DNA of 64,000 bases, taken from contig NZ_KB907986.1 in assembly GCF_000382265.1 (NCBI RefSeq), forward strand, positions 1 to 64,000. Reading direction: 5' to 3'. The notes beneath the pieces were generated by a model. The model did no database searches, was not told where the DNA came from, and saw nothing but the letters and a program-made list of their open reading frames with translations. Below are positions 27,104 to 36,175 of the stretch, one piece after another. Source of the stretch: Yoonia vestfoldensis DSM 16212 (GTDB lineage Bacteria > Pseudomonadota > Alphaproteobacteria > Rhodobacterales > Rhodobacteraceae). The translations under genes were made by a program, and so were the position numbers. The stretch's first letter is position 1. Every line of letters begins with the position of its first letter.

Positions 27104-27481
27104 GCGGCTCCTGCCGTTCATCATTGGTACACTTGCTAGCCTGCGACGGGATATAGCGCCGCGCGCCCTTGACCCAAGAAATAATTTCAAACGCCAGATC
27201 AAACCGGGTCGTCATCGGCACCCGATCCACGATTGGCCAGCGACAAATCAACCGGCCCGGTCACCGCAGACGCGGGGCTGGTGACATGCGCCATCCTCTT
27301 TATCTGCGGCGCGTGTTTGGCTCTCGGTTCATTCGACAAGGACCGCGGCAAGCACAGCGTTCAAACACAGTGCGAAGAGGTCAAATATTTTGTGTATGAT
27401 GCGCCCCATAACGGCAGGTTTTCTCAAATTTGTGAGAGAGACGCATGAAATTTCAGCGCAAACGCATGACTGCCTGCGGCA
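27104..27481. other. Spacer upstream of the efflux operon
   Basis: 378 bases, with no gene I can support. It holds the efflux operon promoter and the 3' flank of the hybrid kinase. The sequence ctcaaatttgtgag (27423-27436) is a small inverted repeat of the kind bound by MarR/TetR repressors; no regulator gene is adjacent. Confidence 0.35.
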
Positions 27482-29713
27482 CTAAGGCAAAAGCAACTGA
27501 GCCGGATCCTGCACCAACCCGACCGGGCGCGAATGCGCGTCGCCTGGAAACGACGCAGCCTGCCGGGCGGCCTCGATGCTTTGCGCAACCAACCCTGAAA
27601 GGGCTGACATCGCGGCGGCGTCGGTGCATCTTGCCGCGCGCAGCCCCTGGCATTGGGTGCCGACCCGCCACAGGCCCAATGTCATCGCCGCCCCTTTCAG
27701 CGTGTGCAAAGCGTCGTCAAGCCTATCGCCGGTGGAATAATCACCGTCCGGCGTGGCGATCAACGCAAGCGCATCGGCATCATGACGCAGCTGATCAAGC
27801 AGGTCACAGAACAGGTCCGACCCCAATTCATCCCGCACCGCATGCAATTGCGCCAGATCAAGCAGCGTGTCAGGGTCGGCGCGCGCGGTGGCGGCGTTGT
27901 CAGGCGGAACAGACGCAAAGCCGCGCAGCACCGATCCAAGCTTGTCTCGGGTCACCGGCTTGGCCACGAAATCCGTCATTCCCGCCTCAAGGCAGCGCTG
28001 GCGATCCTCGGCAAAGGCATTGGCGGTCAGGCCGATGATGGGCAGGTCGATGCCAAGCGCACGGATCGCGCGGGTCGCGGACAGACCGTCCATGACGGGC
28101 ATCTGCAAATCCATCAGGACAAGGTCGAACACATCCTGCTGCACCCGGGCCAGCGCGATCTGCCCGTCCGCAGCTGTGACGACGCGCGCTCCGAAACTGT
28201 GCAGCAATGCTGCCGCCACCTCGCGGTTGACGGGGTTGTCCTCGACAAGCAGGACCCGCATGTCACGCGGCACGGCCGGCACGACAGGTGTTTCGCTGGC
28301 GGTGGGTGCCGCCGCCGGGGCAAGAACCGCAACAGGCAATTCCAGACAGAACGTGCTGCCCTTGCCGATCGCGCTGTCCACGCCGATCCGGCCTCCCATC
28401 CCCGTGACGATCCGTTTGCAGATCGCAAGGCCAAGGCCGGTGCCGCCGAAGCGGCGTGATGCCGAGCCTTCGATCTGGCTGAAATCGCGGAACAGCTTGT
28501 CGTGATCTGCCGGTGCGATCCCGATACCGCTGTCCTGCACGGCGATCCGCAAGCCCCCCTGCGGCAAAAGCAGGCCGCGGACGTTGACAGAACCTTCGGG
28601 CGTGAACTTGATCGCGTTGGCGACAAGGTTCAGCAACACTTGCCGCAGCCGTGTCTGATCGGTCACAACGGTGACGGCCGGCAAGTCGACATCGAACGAC
28701 AAACCGGCATCCGCGACCCGCGTCTGGAACACGTCGCGCAAGACCACCGCGATTTCCGGCAGCGACACAGGCGCGTTGTTGAAAGTGACGCCGTTCGCGT
28801 CGAGGTTGGAATAGTCGAGAATATCGTTGATGATCTCCAGCAGCACGTGGCCGGACCGCCAGATCGTCAACGCGCGGCGGGCTTGCTCCGGATCAAGATT
28901 TGTCGTCCGCAACAGATCAGCGGATCCGATGATGCCGTTCAGCGGCGTTCTGATTTCGTGGCTCATCGTCGCAAGGAACATCGACTTTGCGGCGCTCGCC
29001 GCCTCGACTGCGGCGGCGCTGCGGGAATTGCGCACAGACAGGTCGCGCAATTGCTGCTGCGTCTGGGAAATGATGCGCAGATCCATGAACTGCAAGGTGA
29101 TCGTCCCGACAAATGCCAGCGCGGCGATAGCCACAATCGTGGCCAGACGCTGGTACGCGACGAAGGTCTGTTGTCTGCCGTCGACCCGCGCGATGTTCAG
29201 CTGTTCGTTGGTGGCGATGACCAGATCGTTGCTCTTGGTCTGGATCAGACGGGCCTGATCCCGGATCAGCGGCAAGGCCTGTTCCAGCGCCGCCCTGTCG
29301 CTCGTACGCGCGTCTATGACTTTTGAAAGTGCGACGATCTCGTTCAGGACATCGCGGCCGATAGCCTGCAACGCATCAGAACCGCGAAAACTCTCGGCGA
29401 ACACGCCCTTATGCAGCAACGTGATCCGGCTATAGACAAGGTCGAAACTGAGAACGACAGCGTCGATTGCCGCTGGGGCCGGGGCGTTCTTGGCCTCGAG
29501 CACCGTTTCGACCAGGCGGGATGCTTCGCGGTGGGTCTGGAACACCGCCCACATGGCGTCTTCACGGACGCTTTCCACCACGACTTGCTGACGGTCCTGC
29601 AAATTGGTGAAGAGATAGGCCGTGGTCGCGATCAGCACCACACCCAGGGCCGTCAGGACAAGCGTTGCCCATCCAACGGGCACCGACCAGCCCAGGGCCT
29701 TGGGCTGGTCCAT
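27482..29713 (-). CDS. Hybrid sensor histidine kinase with receiver and HPt domains
   Basis: 743 residues. Two membrane helices (~10-35 and ~180-205) enclose a periplasmic helical sensor. Then HisKA ([20 protein letters not shown], His ~255), HATPase ([29 protein letters not shown]), a receiver ([24 protein letters not shown]) and an HPt tail ([15 protein letters not shown], with His). It is therefore a complete phosphorelay protein. The start ATG overlaps near the stop of the upstream molybdopterin-fold gene (1 base apart), so sensor protein and kinase are made together. Confidence 0.88.
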   Translation of the reverse strand: MDQPKALGWSVPVGWATLVLTALGVVLIATTAYLFTNLQDRQQVVVESVREDAMWAVFQTHREASRLVETVLEAKNAPAPAAIDAVVLSFDLVYSRITLLHKGVFAESFRGSDALQAIGRDVLNEIVALSKVIDARTSDRAALEQALPLIRDQARLIQTKSNDLVIATNEQLNIARVDGRQQTFVAYQRLATIVAIAALAFVGTITLQFMDLRIISQTQQQLRDLSVRNSRSAAAVEAASAAKSMFLATMSHEIRTPLNGIIGSADLLRTTNLDPEQARRALTIWRSGHVLLEIINDILDYSNLDANGVTFNNAPVSLPEIAVVLRDVFQTRVADAGLSFDVDLPAVTVVTDQTRLRQVLLNLVANAIKFTPEGSVNVRGLLLPQGGLRIAVQDSGIGIAPADHDKLFRDFSQIEGSASRRFGGTGLGLAICKRIVTGMGGRIGVDSAIGKGSTFCLELPVAVLAPAAAPTASETPVVPAVPRDMRVLLVEDNPVNREVAAALLHSFGARVVTAADGQIALARVQQDVFDLVLMDLQMPVMDGLSATRAIRALGIDLPIIGLTANAFAEDRQRCLEAGMTDFVAKPVTRDKLGSVLRGFASVPPDNAATARADPDTLLDLAQLHAVRDELGSDLFCDLLDQLRHDADALALIATPDGDYSTGDRLDDALHTLKGAAMTLGLWRVGTQCQGLRAARCTDAAAMSALSGLVAQSIEAARQAASFPGDAHSRPVGLVQDPAQLLLP

Positions 29714-29714
29714 A

Positions 29715-30212
29715 TCAATCCTGCACTTCAATCCGGGCGATCTGCCAGACAGACCGCCCGAAATAGACTTCGTCGAACAGATCGGGGTTATCGTCGAACG
29801 GATAGATCAGGAACAACGGCCCCTTGTCGCGCACGGACATCATCTGCCCGTCGAGATGGGTTGCAAGCACCGCACCGAGATCGCGCAGGTCGGCAGCGGG
29901 CACGGTGGCGGCATAATCATTCAGCGCGACAACACGCAAGGTGCCACCTTGCGCGCCGACAGCTTCCAGCACGGCCAGTCCCAAAGGTCCGCTGAAATCA
30001 TGCGTCGCGTCGAACCAGGGCGTTGCCGCGGTGATGGTGGCCTGTTGCAGGTCTTGCAGCATGGCGCGGTCGAACCGCGCGACGCCATCCCCGTTGGTAT
30101 GCGTGATATTGCCGGAAACCGTCAGGACCACGTCACCCTCCGGGGAGCGCAATCCATCGGCCTGCGCCACCGATGCGATCAGCAGAACAACAAAAGTCAT
30201 ATTGTGTTTCAT
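29715..30212 (-). CDS. Periplasmic oxidoreductase molybdopterin-binding-like protein
   Basis: 165 residues with a signal peptide ([20 protein letters not shown]). The body ([66 protein letters not shown]) resembles a small sulfite-oxidase-type molybdopterin-binding domain. The cysteine that ligates molybdenum in true enzymes is not seen, so it may sense a ligand rather than catalyse. Set between an HD-GYP regulator and a hybrid kinase whose start it nearly touches, it is probably the periplasmic partner of that kinase (inference). ATG at 30212 chosen for the signal peptide; an upstream ATG (30221) is possible. Confidence 0.65.
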   Translation of the reverse strand: MKHNMTFVVLLIASVAQADGLRSPEGDVVLTVSGNITHTNGDGVARFDRAMLQDLQQATITAATPWFDATHDFSGPLGLAVLEAVGAQGGTLRVVALNDYAATVPAADLRDLGAVLATHLDGQMMSVRDKGPLFLIYPFDDNPDLFDEVYFGRSVWQIARIEVQD

Positions 30213-30237
30213 CTTGGGCATCTTTCCTTGTGGCATG

Positions 30238-31284
30238 TCAGGCTACATGTGTGGCCACAGAGTGATCGGGGTAATATCTTGCGATTTCGTTCAGTCCCGC
30301 GGTGAAAGCGGTGACGCATTGCGGGTCAAAATGGCGGCCGGACTGACGCAGGATTTCTGCATAGGCCTCATCGAACGACCAGGCCCTCTTGTAGGGCCGA
30401 TCCGAACACAATGCGTCAAAGACGTCGGCAACGGCGGTGATCCGGGCCGCCAGCGGAATATCGGTGCCAGCCATGCCTTGCCCGTAACCCGTGCCGTCCC
30501 ATTTTTCGTGGTGATGCAGCGCGATCTGGTGGGCCATGCGGATCAGGTCGCTTTCGCCGTCCTGCAGGATATCGGCCCCAATATCGGTGTGGCGCTGGAT
30601 TTCGGTGCGTTCCGCGGGCGTCAGCGCGGCAGGCTTGTTCAGCAATGCATCGCTGATCCCGATCTTGCCGGTATCGTGTAGCGGCGCCGCCAGATAGATC
30701 GTCCGGCAATAGGTTTTGCTTTGCCCAAGCGTGCGGGCGATGATTTCGGCCACTGCGGCAACACGCGAAATATGCTGCATGGTCGTGCCATCGCGTCGTT
30801 CGATAGCACACGCGAGCCGCCAGATCAGTTCTTCCTCACGTTCGACCAGCTTGCGTGTCGCCTCCCGCACCTCGGCGTCGAGGTGACGTGCGCGATCCAT
30901 CAGCGCAAGCTGCGCCTCGCGCAGCGCCAAAAGGTTGTGCGTCCGTACCCGCAGTTCTTCGGGGTCAAAGGGCTTGTTCAGGAAATCAGTGGCCCCTGCC
31001 CGCACCGCCGCAAGGCGCAGGTCCCTGTCATGATCAGCCGTCAACATGATGATCGGCACGAATTGGTAATCGGGTAACGTGCGCAGATGGGTGATGCAGG
31101 TGATCCCGTCCATATCCGCCATGCGGTAATCGACGAGCACCATGTCAAAGACGATATCCCGGCATCTGGCCAGCGCCGATATCCCGTCGGAAAAGCATTC
31201 GACGTCGTAGGTGTCGGTGCGGGATAAAACCGCCCGGTTGACACTGCGGCTGATCCGTTCGTCATCGACGATACATATGCGCAT
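30238..31284 (-). CDS. Response regulator with HD-GYP phosphodiesterase domain (RpfG-like)
   Basis: 348 residues: receiver (VDDERISRS; phospho-Asp in LVDYRMADMDG; NKPFDPEEL), a coiled linker, then an HD-GYP domain (~170-345) with HDTGKIG and HHHEKWDGTGYGQGMAGTDI, which contains the GYG form of the GYP motif. HD-GYP proteins cleave cyclic di-GMP. Start ATG 31282-31284 follows AAGGA at proper spacing. The order regulator, molybdopterin-fold protein, hybrid kinase on one strand suggests one redox- or ligand-responsive c-di-GMP circuit. Confidence 0.85.
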   Translation of the reverse strand: MRICIVDDERISRSVNRAVLSRTDTYDVECFSDGISALARCRDIVFDMVLVDYRMADMDGITCITHLRTLPDYQFVPIIMLTADHDRDLRLAAVRAGATDFLNKPFDPEELRVRTHNLLALREAQLALMDRARHLDAEVREATRKLVEREEELIWRLACAIERRDGTTMQHISRVAAVAEIIARTLGQSKTYCRTIYLAAPLHDTGKIGISDALLNKPAALTPAERTEIQRHTDIGADILQDGESDLIRMAHQIALHHHEKWDGTGYGQGMAGTDIPLAARITAVADVFDALCSDRPYKRAWSFDEAYAEILRQSGRHFDPQCVTAFTAGLNEIARYYPDHSVATHVA

Positions 31285-31431
31285 TGTCTGTCCTTCCTGT
31301 TGGTCTTCGTCCGGATTTGCCAGGCCCACTTATCCCAACGTCTGCCGGTTCGTTAAGCCTCTAAGAATAGACAATTCTAAGCGAATTCAACGTATCGGTG
31401 TTCCCCGACAGCAGCCAACCCGCGGGCGGCA

Positions 31432-32652
31432 TCACGGTGCCAGCCGCGCCTTTCGGGCTGCCAGAAATACCCGTGCCGCCGGATCATGGCTCAGTGCGAT
31501 CGCGCGGTCATAGGCCAGATCGGCGGCCTGCGCCTGTCCGGTCGCGGCCAGCAGATGGGCCCGGACGGCCCACCAGGGTTGGTACAGCGCCGCGCACGCG
31601 GGCGCGACCTCGTCCAGCACGGTCAGTCCCGCCGCAGGCGCGCCGGCGGCTGCCGTTGCAGCGGCAAGACCGGTCAGCGCGCCGGTCGTCGGATGGAGCG
31701 CGACCAGACCACGGTAAAGATCGACGATGGCCCCCCAGTCTGTCGGTCGCCCACTGCGCCGGTCGGCATGCGCAGCCGCGATGGCCGCCTCGATCTGGTA
31801 ACGGCCAAGCGACGGACGGCGCGCGGCCAAGCACAGCGCCGCGTCTGCATCGTCCATCATGCGCGCGTCCCAAAGATCGGTGTCCTGGTCATCAAGTGGG
31901 ACAAGGCACCCCGCCGCATCCACCCTTGCAGCCCGGCGCGCCCGCGTGAACAGCATCAGCGCAAAAAGCGCCTGCGCCTCGGATTCCTCGGGCATCTGTG
32001 CCGCAACAACGCTGCCCAGCCAGAGCGCCTCTTGCGCGAGAGAGTTGGATTTCGCGTCGCCCGCACCGCCGCCGTCGATCCCGACGGTAAAGGCCGCATA
32101 GATCGCATCAAGCACATGACCAAGGCGCGCAGCGCGTTCGGCCCCATCGGGCAGCGCAAAGCCGATCCCAACCGCCGCAATCTTTGACCGCGCGCGTGTC
32201 AACCGCTGGCCAAGCGTACCGGGCGCAATCAGAAAGGCCGCCGCCATCCGCCGCGCATCCAGCCCCAGCACGAGTTGCAGCATGAGCGGTGTGCGCATCC
32301 GGGCGTCGATTGCCGGATGGGCGCAGACGAACATCAGGTTGAGCGTCCGGTCCGGGGTCGCGTTTGTTCCCGCCGCGCGGCGTTCGTCGTCCAGCAGCGC
32401 AAGAGTATCGGCGGCGCGCGCGGCACGCGCTGACCGGCGCCCCGCATCGGCTGCGCTGTTGCGCGCCGTTGCAATCAACCATGCCTCTGGATTGGCCGGG
32501 ATACCACGGTCAGGCCATGTTTCAAGCGCACGCACCACCGCCTCGGACAAGGCGTCCATGGCGTCTGTCATGCCAGTGCTGGCGGCCAGAATGGCGACGA
32601 GCCTGCCATGCGACAGGCGCGCCACCCTTTCGATCTCGTCAAATGCGCTCAT
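31432..32652 (-). CDS. ECF42-type RNA polymerase sigma factor
   Basis: 406 residues: sigma-70 regions 2 and 4 in the N-terminal 180 residues (ALSEAVVRALETWPDRGIPA, NPEAWLIATARNSAADAGRR, LVLGLDARRMAAAFLIAPGT, LGQRLTRAR), followed by the long helical C-terminal domain (DUF6596/TPR-like) that marks ECF42. Such sigma factors are encoded with a DGPF-domain protein, as here; its stop overlaps the sigma start (ATGA). Targets are usually its own operon. Confidence 0.87.
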   Translation of the reverse strand: MSAFDEIERVARLSHGRLVAILAASTGMTDAMDALSEAVVRALETWPDRGIPANPEAWLIATARNSAADAGRRSARAARAADTLALLDDERRAAGTNATPDRTLNLMFVCAHPAIDARMRTPLMLQLVLGLDARRMAAAFLIAPGTLGQRLTRARSKIAAVGIGFALPDGAERAARLGHVLDAIYAAFTVGIDGGGAGDAKSNSLAQEALWLGSVVAAQMPEESEAQALFALMLFTRARRAARVDAAGCLVPLDDQDTDLWDARMMDDADAALCLAARRPSLGRYQIEAAIAAAHADRRSGRPTDWGAIVDLYRGLVALHPTTGALTGLAAATAAAGAPAAGLTVLDEVAPACAALYQPWWAVRAHLLAATGQAQAADLAYDRAIALSHDPAARVFLAARKARLAP

Positions 32653-33005
32653 GCCGTCGCGCGCATGACGACCGGTCGGACCTCGACCGCACCGGCCGCC
32701 GCCGCGGGGTTGAGCGCGGCCCAGTGCAATGCGGTATCCAGATCGGCCACGTCGATGATATAATATCCGCCGAATTGTTCCTTGCTCGCGGCATAGGGAC
32801 CGTCCTGGATGTCGCGTTCCCCTGCACGCAGACGCAGCGTGGTCGCGGTATGCGACGGGTGCAAGGCGTTGCCGCTGACGAACACGCCCGCATCAATGAG
32901 GGCGCGTGTATACCGCTCCCAGACGGCACCGTCAGCGGCGGCGGCAATGGCCGCGGCATCGGCATTTTCGGACGCAAGCGTATAGTTGAGGATCATGTAT
33001 TGCAT
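32649..33005 (-). CDS. YCII/DGPF-domain protein partner of ECF42
   Basis: 118 residues starting MQYMILNYTLA. The family DGPF motif appears as DGPYAASKEQFGGYYIIDVA, with the usual final P/V-rich strand (VEVRPVVMR). DGPF proteins are always paired with ECF42 factors, and their molecular function is unknown; YCII-like ones may bind small molecules. AGGAG precedes the start. Overlaps the sigma gene by 4 bases. Confidence 0.87.
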   Translation of the reverse strand: MQYMILNYTLASENADAAAIAAAADGAVWERYTRALIDAGVFVSGNALHPSHTATTLRLRAGERDIQDGPYAASKEQFGGYYIIDVADLDTALHWAALNPAAAAGAVEVRPVVMRATA

Positions 33006-33021
33006 GGCATCGGTCTCCTTT

Positions 33022-33600
33022 TCAGCGGGCGACGACGGCGGGCAGCAGCGCGGTCGGAGTCTTGTCGGCAGAGCACATGTCGTTGTCGGCGGGTCGGACG
33101 CCAAAATGCAGTCCATCGTCCGAAAATGCCAGAAGATCGTGATCCTGCCCGCAATCAGCCACCGGACGCCAGGCGGCGCAGCCCGTTTCGGAAATGTCGG
33201 CTTCGAGGTTAACGGTCAGTCCGCAGTCGGCCATCCCCATCGCAGCGGCAATTTCGGGGACCGGCGTCAACAGCGTCAGATGCTTCCAATCCTCATCAAA
33301 GACAGTGTGAAACGCGCCCGGCAGCTGGGTTGAAGCCGCCTGGACGTCATACCCGCCGCCGGTGCGGAACTGAAACGTGCGCTGGGTCATGCCGGGATCG
33401 AGCGCGTGGATGAATGTCAGGCTCCACTGGCCATCCGAAAAGACGAACTCTCGGGTGCCAAAGCCGCCATACCATTCCTCGACATGGGGACTGTGAAAGG
33501 TCCCGTGCAGGCCAAGAAGGGCCGCGCGGCCAGCATCTTGTGCAAACGCAGGTGTGGTCAGGGCCGTTGCGACTGCAAGGGCTGCATAAAGTGATTTCAT
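33022..33600 (-). CDS. Secreted protein in the ECF42 operon (weakly APCDD1-like)
   Basis: 192 residues with a signal peptide (MKSLYAALAVATALTTPAFA). The mature part has LLGLHGTFHSPHVEEWYGGF, WSLTFIHALDPGMTQRTF and FRTGGGYDV, and at least four cysteines (DCGLTV, GCAAW, DCGQD, MCSAD) probably forming disulphides. The pattern of a threonine-rich first strand plus W-L-x-F weakly recalls the APCDD1 domain of animal Wnt inhibitors, also found in some bacteria. It ends 16 bases before the DGPF start, same strand, and is probably the first gene of the ECF42 operon. Function unknown. Confidence 0.6.
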   Translation of the reverse strand: MKSLYAALAVATALTTPAFAQDAGRAALLGLHGTFHSPHVEEWYGGFGTREFVFSDGQWSLTFIHALDPGMTQRTFQFRTGGGYDVQAASTQLPGAFHTVFDEDWKHLTLLTPVPEIAAAMGMADCGLTVNLEADISETGCAAWRPVADCGQDHDLLAFSDDGLHFGVRPADNDMCSADKTPTALLPAVVAR

Positions 33601-33816
33601 GGGATCGTGCCTCCTTGGTTGGCGGCGCCCCCGATGGGCACCGATACCCCATGACGTTCGACCTACTCCCGTTTTCTACAAAGGCTGCGATTTTTTTCTC
33701 GACGACCACCGCGCATCTGCCCCGCGGGGGCAGGATCTGCGACACGGACGGGTCCGCCAGATTTGGTCCCAGTGCAGGCCTGCTGCCCGTGCGCTGATGG
33801 CGCAGGTTCCGCGCGC
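33601..33816. other. Spacer upstream of the secreted protein
   Basis: About 216 bases with no gene of its own; it includes the promoter of the ECF42 operon on the minus strand and probably more decayed sequence before the ATPase relic. A poly-T run occurs near 33691. Confidence 0.35.
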
Positions 33817-33928
33817 ATGCCGGACCTTTCGGCACCCAATCACCGGACGGTCGAGATTGCCAAGGCATCGGGGCGCGCGGCCCCCACTGTTGATCATGGA
33901 TGAGCCGACCGCCGTCCTGACGACGACG
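33817..33928 (+). pseudogene. Relic of a sugar ABC transporter ATP-binding protein
   Basis: In one frame MPDLSAPNHRTVEIAKASGR (33817 onward) looks like the signature-helix region of RbsA/MglA-type ATPases (DLSVAxxQxVEIAKAL). Shifting by one base gives PLLIMDEPTAVLT, the Walker B segment that should follow directly. The two pieces in different frames, with no Walker A and no continuing ORF, point to a decayed gene fragment. Nearby sequence to 34130 is probably more of the same, but I cannot align it further. Confidence 0.5.
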
Positions 33929-34189
33929 TGGTTATCGGTGCGCTGGAAGCCATCGCGCAGAACGCAGCGCAGTTTTGTTTGCCCGACAGCCCGTTCTGAT
34001 CCTTTACCGTATCGGCGGATACCCGTCGGTCTGGGCCCCGTGATCGGCAAGATCGACGTTCGGCAGTCTTTTTTGCGACCCGTGCTTTCGCCCCCAGATT
34101 TGCGCGCAACCGGGCTTGCATTCTTGTAGCCTGCGGAAACCTTCCCATATCTCTCGGTGACGGCAACGGACGAGTTTGCGGAGACGACG

Positions 34190-35098
34190 ATGGGCTATCT
34201 GAAAACAGGGATCCTGATGGCGGCGATGACCGCGCTTTTCATGGGCATCGGCTATCTGATGGGCGGTGTCGGGGGCGCTGTTATCGCGCTGGCGGTCGCA
34301 GCGGCGATGAACGCCTACACCTGGTGGAATTCCGACAAGCTGGTCCTGCGGATGCACGGTGCCCAGCCCGTGATGCCTGGTGATCGCATGGGCCTGCATG
34401 CCCTGACAGCCGACCTCGCGCGGCAGGCAAGCCTGTCCGAACCAAAGGTCTATCTGATCGACACGCCCCAGCCCAATGCCTTTGCGACCGGGCGCAATCC
34501 CGCGCATGCGGCGGTCGCCGTGACGACGGGCCTGATGCGCAGCCTGAACCGCGAGGAACTGGCCGGGGTGATCGCGCATGAACTGGCCCATATCCGCAAC
34601 CACGACACCGCGATCATGACGGTGACCGCGACCTTTGCCGGTGCGATTTCAATGCTGGCCAATTTCGCGCTGTTCTTCGGCGGCACCCGGGAACGGCTTG
34701 GGCTGATCGGTACGTTGTTGCTGATGGTCCTCGCGCCCTTCGCGGCGGCGCTGGTGCAGATGGCGATCAGCCGGACGCGCGAATATGCCGCCGACAAGGC
34801 CGGGGCAGAGATTTGCGGCAACCCGCTCTGGCTCGCCTCGGCGCTGGAAAAGATCGCCGTGGGCGCAGCGCGGATCGACAACACCGCTGCGGAACGGAAC
34901 CCCGCAACCGCGCATATGTTCATCATCAATCCACTGCATGCGCACAAGCACGATAATCTTTTCGCGACCCATCCCGCGACCCAGAACCGCGTGGCCGCGC
35001 TGCGTGCCATGGCGGGACAGGCCCGCCCCGAGGCCGCACGACAGCCCGCCCGCACGGGCGTCCCGTCGACACGCAGGCGCAGCGGACCCTGGTCCTGA
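34190..35098 (+). CDS. htpX: Membrane zinc metalloprotease HtpX
   Basis: 302 residues. N-terminal membrane helices ([20 protein letters not shown]), then the M48 peptidase with [10 protein letters not shown] (HExxH zinc ligands and Glu), NAFATGRN as the usual strand before the site, and a downstream third ligand in [11 protein letters not shown]. HtpX degrades misfolded membrane proteins. The start ATG 34190 has GGAG 6 bases upstream; the C-terminal 30 residues are Arg/Pro-rich. Alone on its strand between a relic and glpR. Confidence 0.88.
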   Translation: MGYLKTGILMAAMTALFMGIGYLMGGVGGAVIALAVAAAMNAYTWWNSDKLVLRMHGAQPVMPGDRMGLHALTADLARQASLSEPKVYLIDTPQPNAFATGRNPAHAAVAVTTGLMRSLNREELAGVIAHELAHIRNHDTAIMTVTATFAGAISMLANFALFFGGTRERLGLIGTLLLMVLAPFAAALVQMAISRTREYAADKAGAEICGNPLWLASALEKIAVGAARIDNTAAERNPATAHMFIINPLHAHKHDNLFATHPATQNRVAALRAMAGQARPEAARQPARTGVPSTRRRSGPWS

Positions 35099-35128
35099 CG
35101 CGCGGGGCGGCGGCCGGGGCGCCCCCGG

Positions 35129-35911
35129 TCAGGCGCCTGTCGCGTTGCGCTGTGCTGCGATCGTCACGGCGGTATTCCAGCCACGGCACTCAGCGTCGAG
35201 TCTTCTGGGCAAGGCCGCGTCCGTATAGAACCCGTCAATCTGCGCAATCGACCCGATCCGCGCAGGCGCGCGCCGTGCGAATTTCGACTGGTCGGCCACC
35301 AGAAAACTGCGCCGTGCCTGCCGCAGGATCGCCTGGCTGACGCCCACTTCGTGAATGTCATAATCGAGCATGTCGCCGTCTTCATCCAGCGCCGAACAAC
35401 TGATGACGGCCAGATCGAACTTGAACTGGCCGATGGCCTGTGTCGTCACGGTGCCCACAAGCCCCGCATCGGTGCGCCGCAGCAATCCACCGACGACGAT
35501 GATCTCGCAATGCGGATTATCGACCAGAATGTTCGCGACATTCAGATTGTTGGTCAGCACCATGATATCGCGATGCCGCAGCAGCGCGCGGGCCACAGCC
35601 TCGGTCGTGGTACCGATGTTCAGGAACAGGGAACAGCCATTCGGAATATCGCGTGCGCAGGCCTGCGCGATGGCGGCCTTGCCTGCCTCGTTCAGGTCGC
35701 GGCGGTCCTGATAGCCGATATTGGCCACCGTCGAGGGCAGGATCGCGCCACCATGCACGCGCTGCAACTTGCCCTGATCGGACAATTCGGACAGATCGCG
35801 CCGGATCGTCTGCATCGTGACGGCAAATTTCGCGGCAAGATCTTCGACGCTGACCCGCCCGTCGCGGCGGGCGATGATCTGGATATCGCGCAAGCGTTCA
35901 GCCTGTGACAT
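35129..35911 (-). CDS. glpR: DeoR-family glycerol-3-phosphate regulator GlpR
   Basis: 260 residues. DeoR winged HTH at the N-terminus (VEDLAAKFAVTMQTIRRDLS, HGGAI) and the sugar-phosphate sensor with LFLNIGTTTEAVARAL and VADQSKFARRAPARIG. In E. coli, GlpR represses glp genes until glycerol-3-phosphate binds. It is divergent from glpD and followed by an untranslated spacer containing TTCG/CGAA boxes. Start ATG 35909-35911, AAGGG 10 bases upstream. Confidence 0.85.
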   Translation of the reverse strand: MSQAERLRDIQIIARRDGRVSVEDLAAKFAVTMQTIRRDLSELSDQGKLQRVHGGAILPSTVANIGYQDRRDLNEAGKAAIAQACARDIPNGCSLFLNIGTTTEAVARALLRHRDIMVLTNNLNVANILVDNPHCEIIVVGGLLRRTDAGLVGTVTTQAIGQFKFDLAVISCSALDEDGDMLDYDIHEVGVSQAILRQARRSFLVADQSKFARRAPARIGSIAQIDGFYTDAALPRRLDAECRGWNTAVTIAAQRNATGA

Positions 35912-35983
35912 GGCAAAGACCCTTTCCGGGGCGGAGTGTATCAATTTTTGCCGACGATCCGAATCGCGGGTTTCGGACGGAAT

Positions 35984-36105
35984 GTTCGTTTTCACGATAT
36001 GCTGCGCCGCCGCGATCATGCAACAAGGAACATAATGGCAACAAACCGCTTTTAATTTTTCGTTTTTACGAAAACGAACAAATAATGCGGCGAAAACGAA
36101 AAAAC
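35984..36105. promoter_or_regulatory. Candidate GlpR operators between glpR and glpD
   Basis: The glpR-glpD intergenic region is AT-rich and has repeated TTCGTTTT/AAAACGAA boxes: gttcgttttcacga at 35984-35997, an inverted pair cgttttt-acgaaaacg around 36061-36078 with aacgaac next to it, and cgaaaacgaa at 36091-36100. Similar boxes are bound by DeoR-family repressors, including GlpR (TTCGATAACGAA type in E. coli). Binding is inferred. Confidence 0.5.
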
Positions 36106-36175
36106 TTGCGCATCGAACGGGGCCGCGTCTAGGTTTGCGGTGGTCGTCCCGACGACCCACGCGAGGGGAGAGCGT

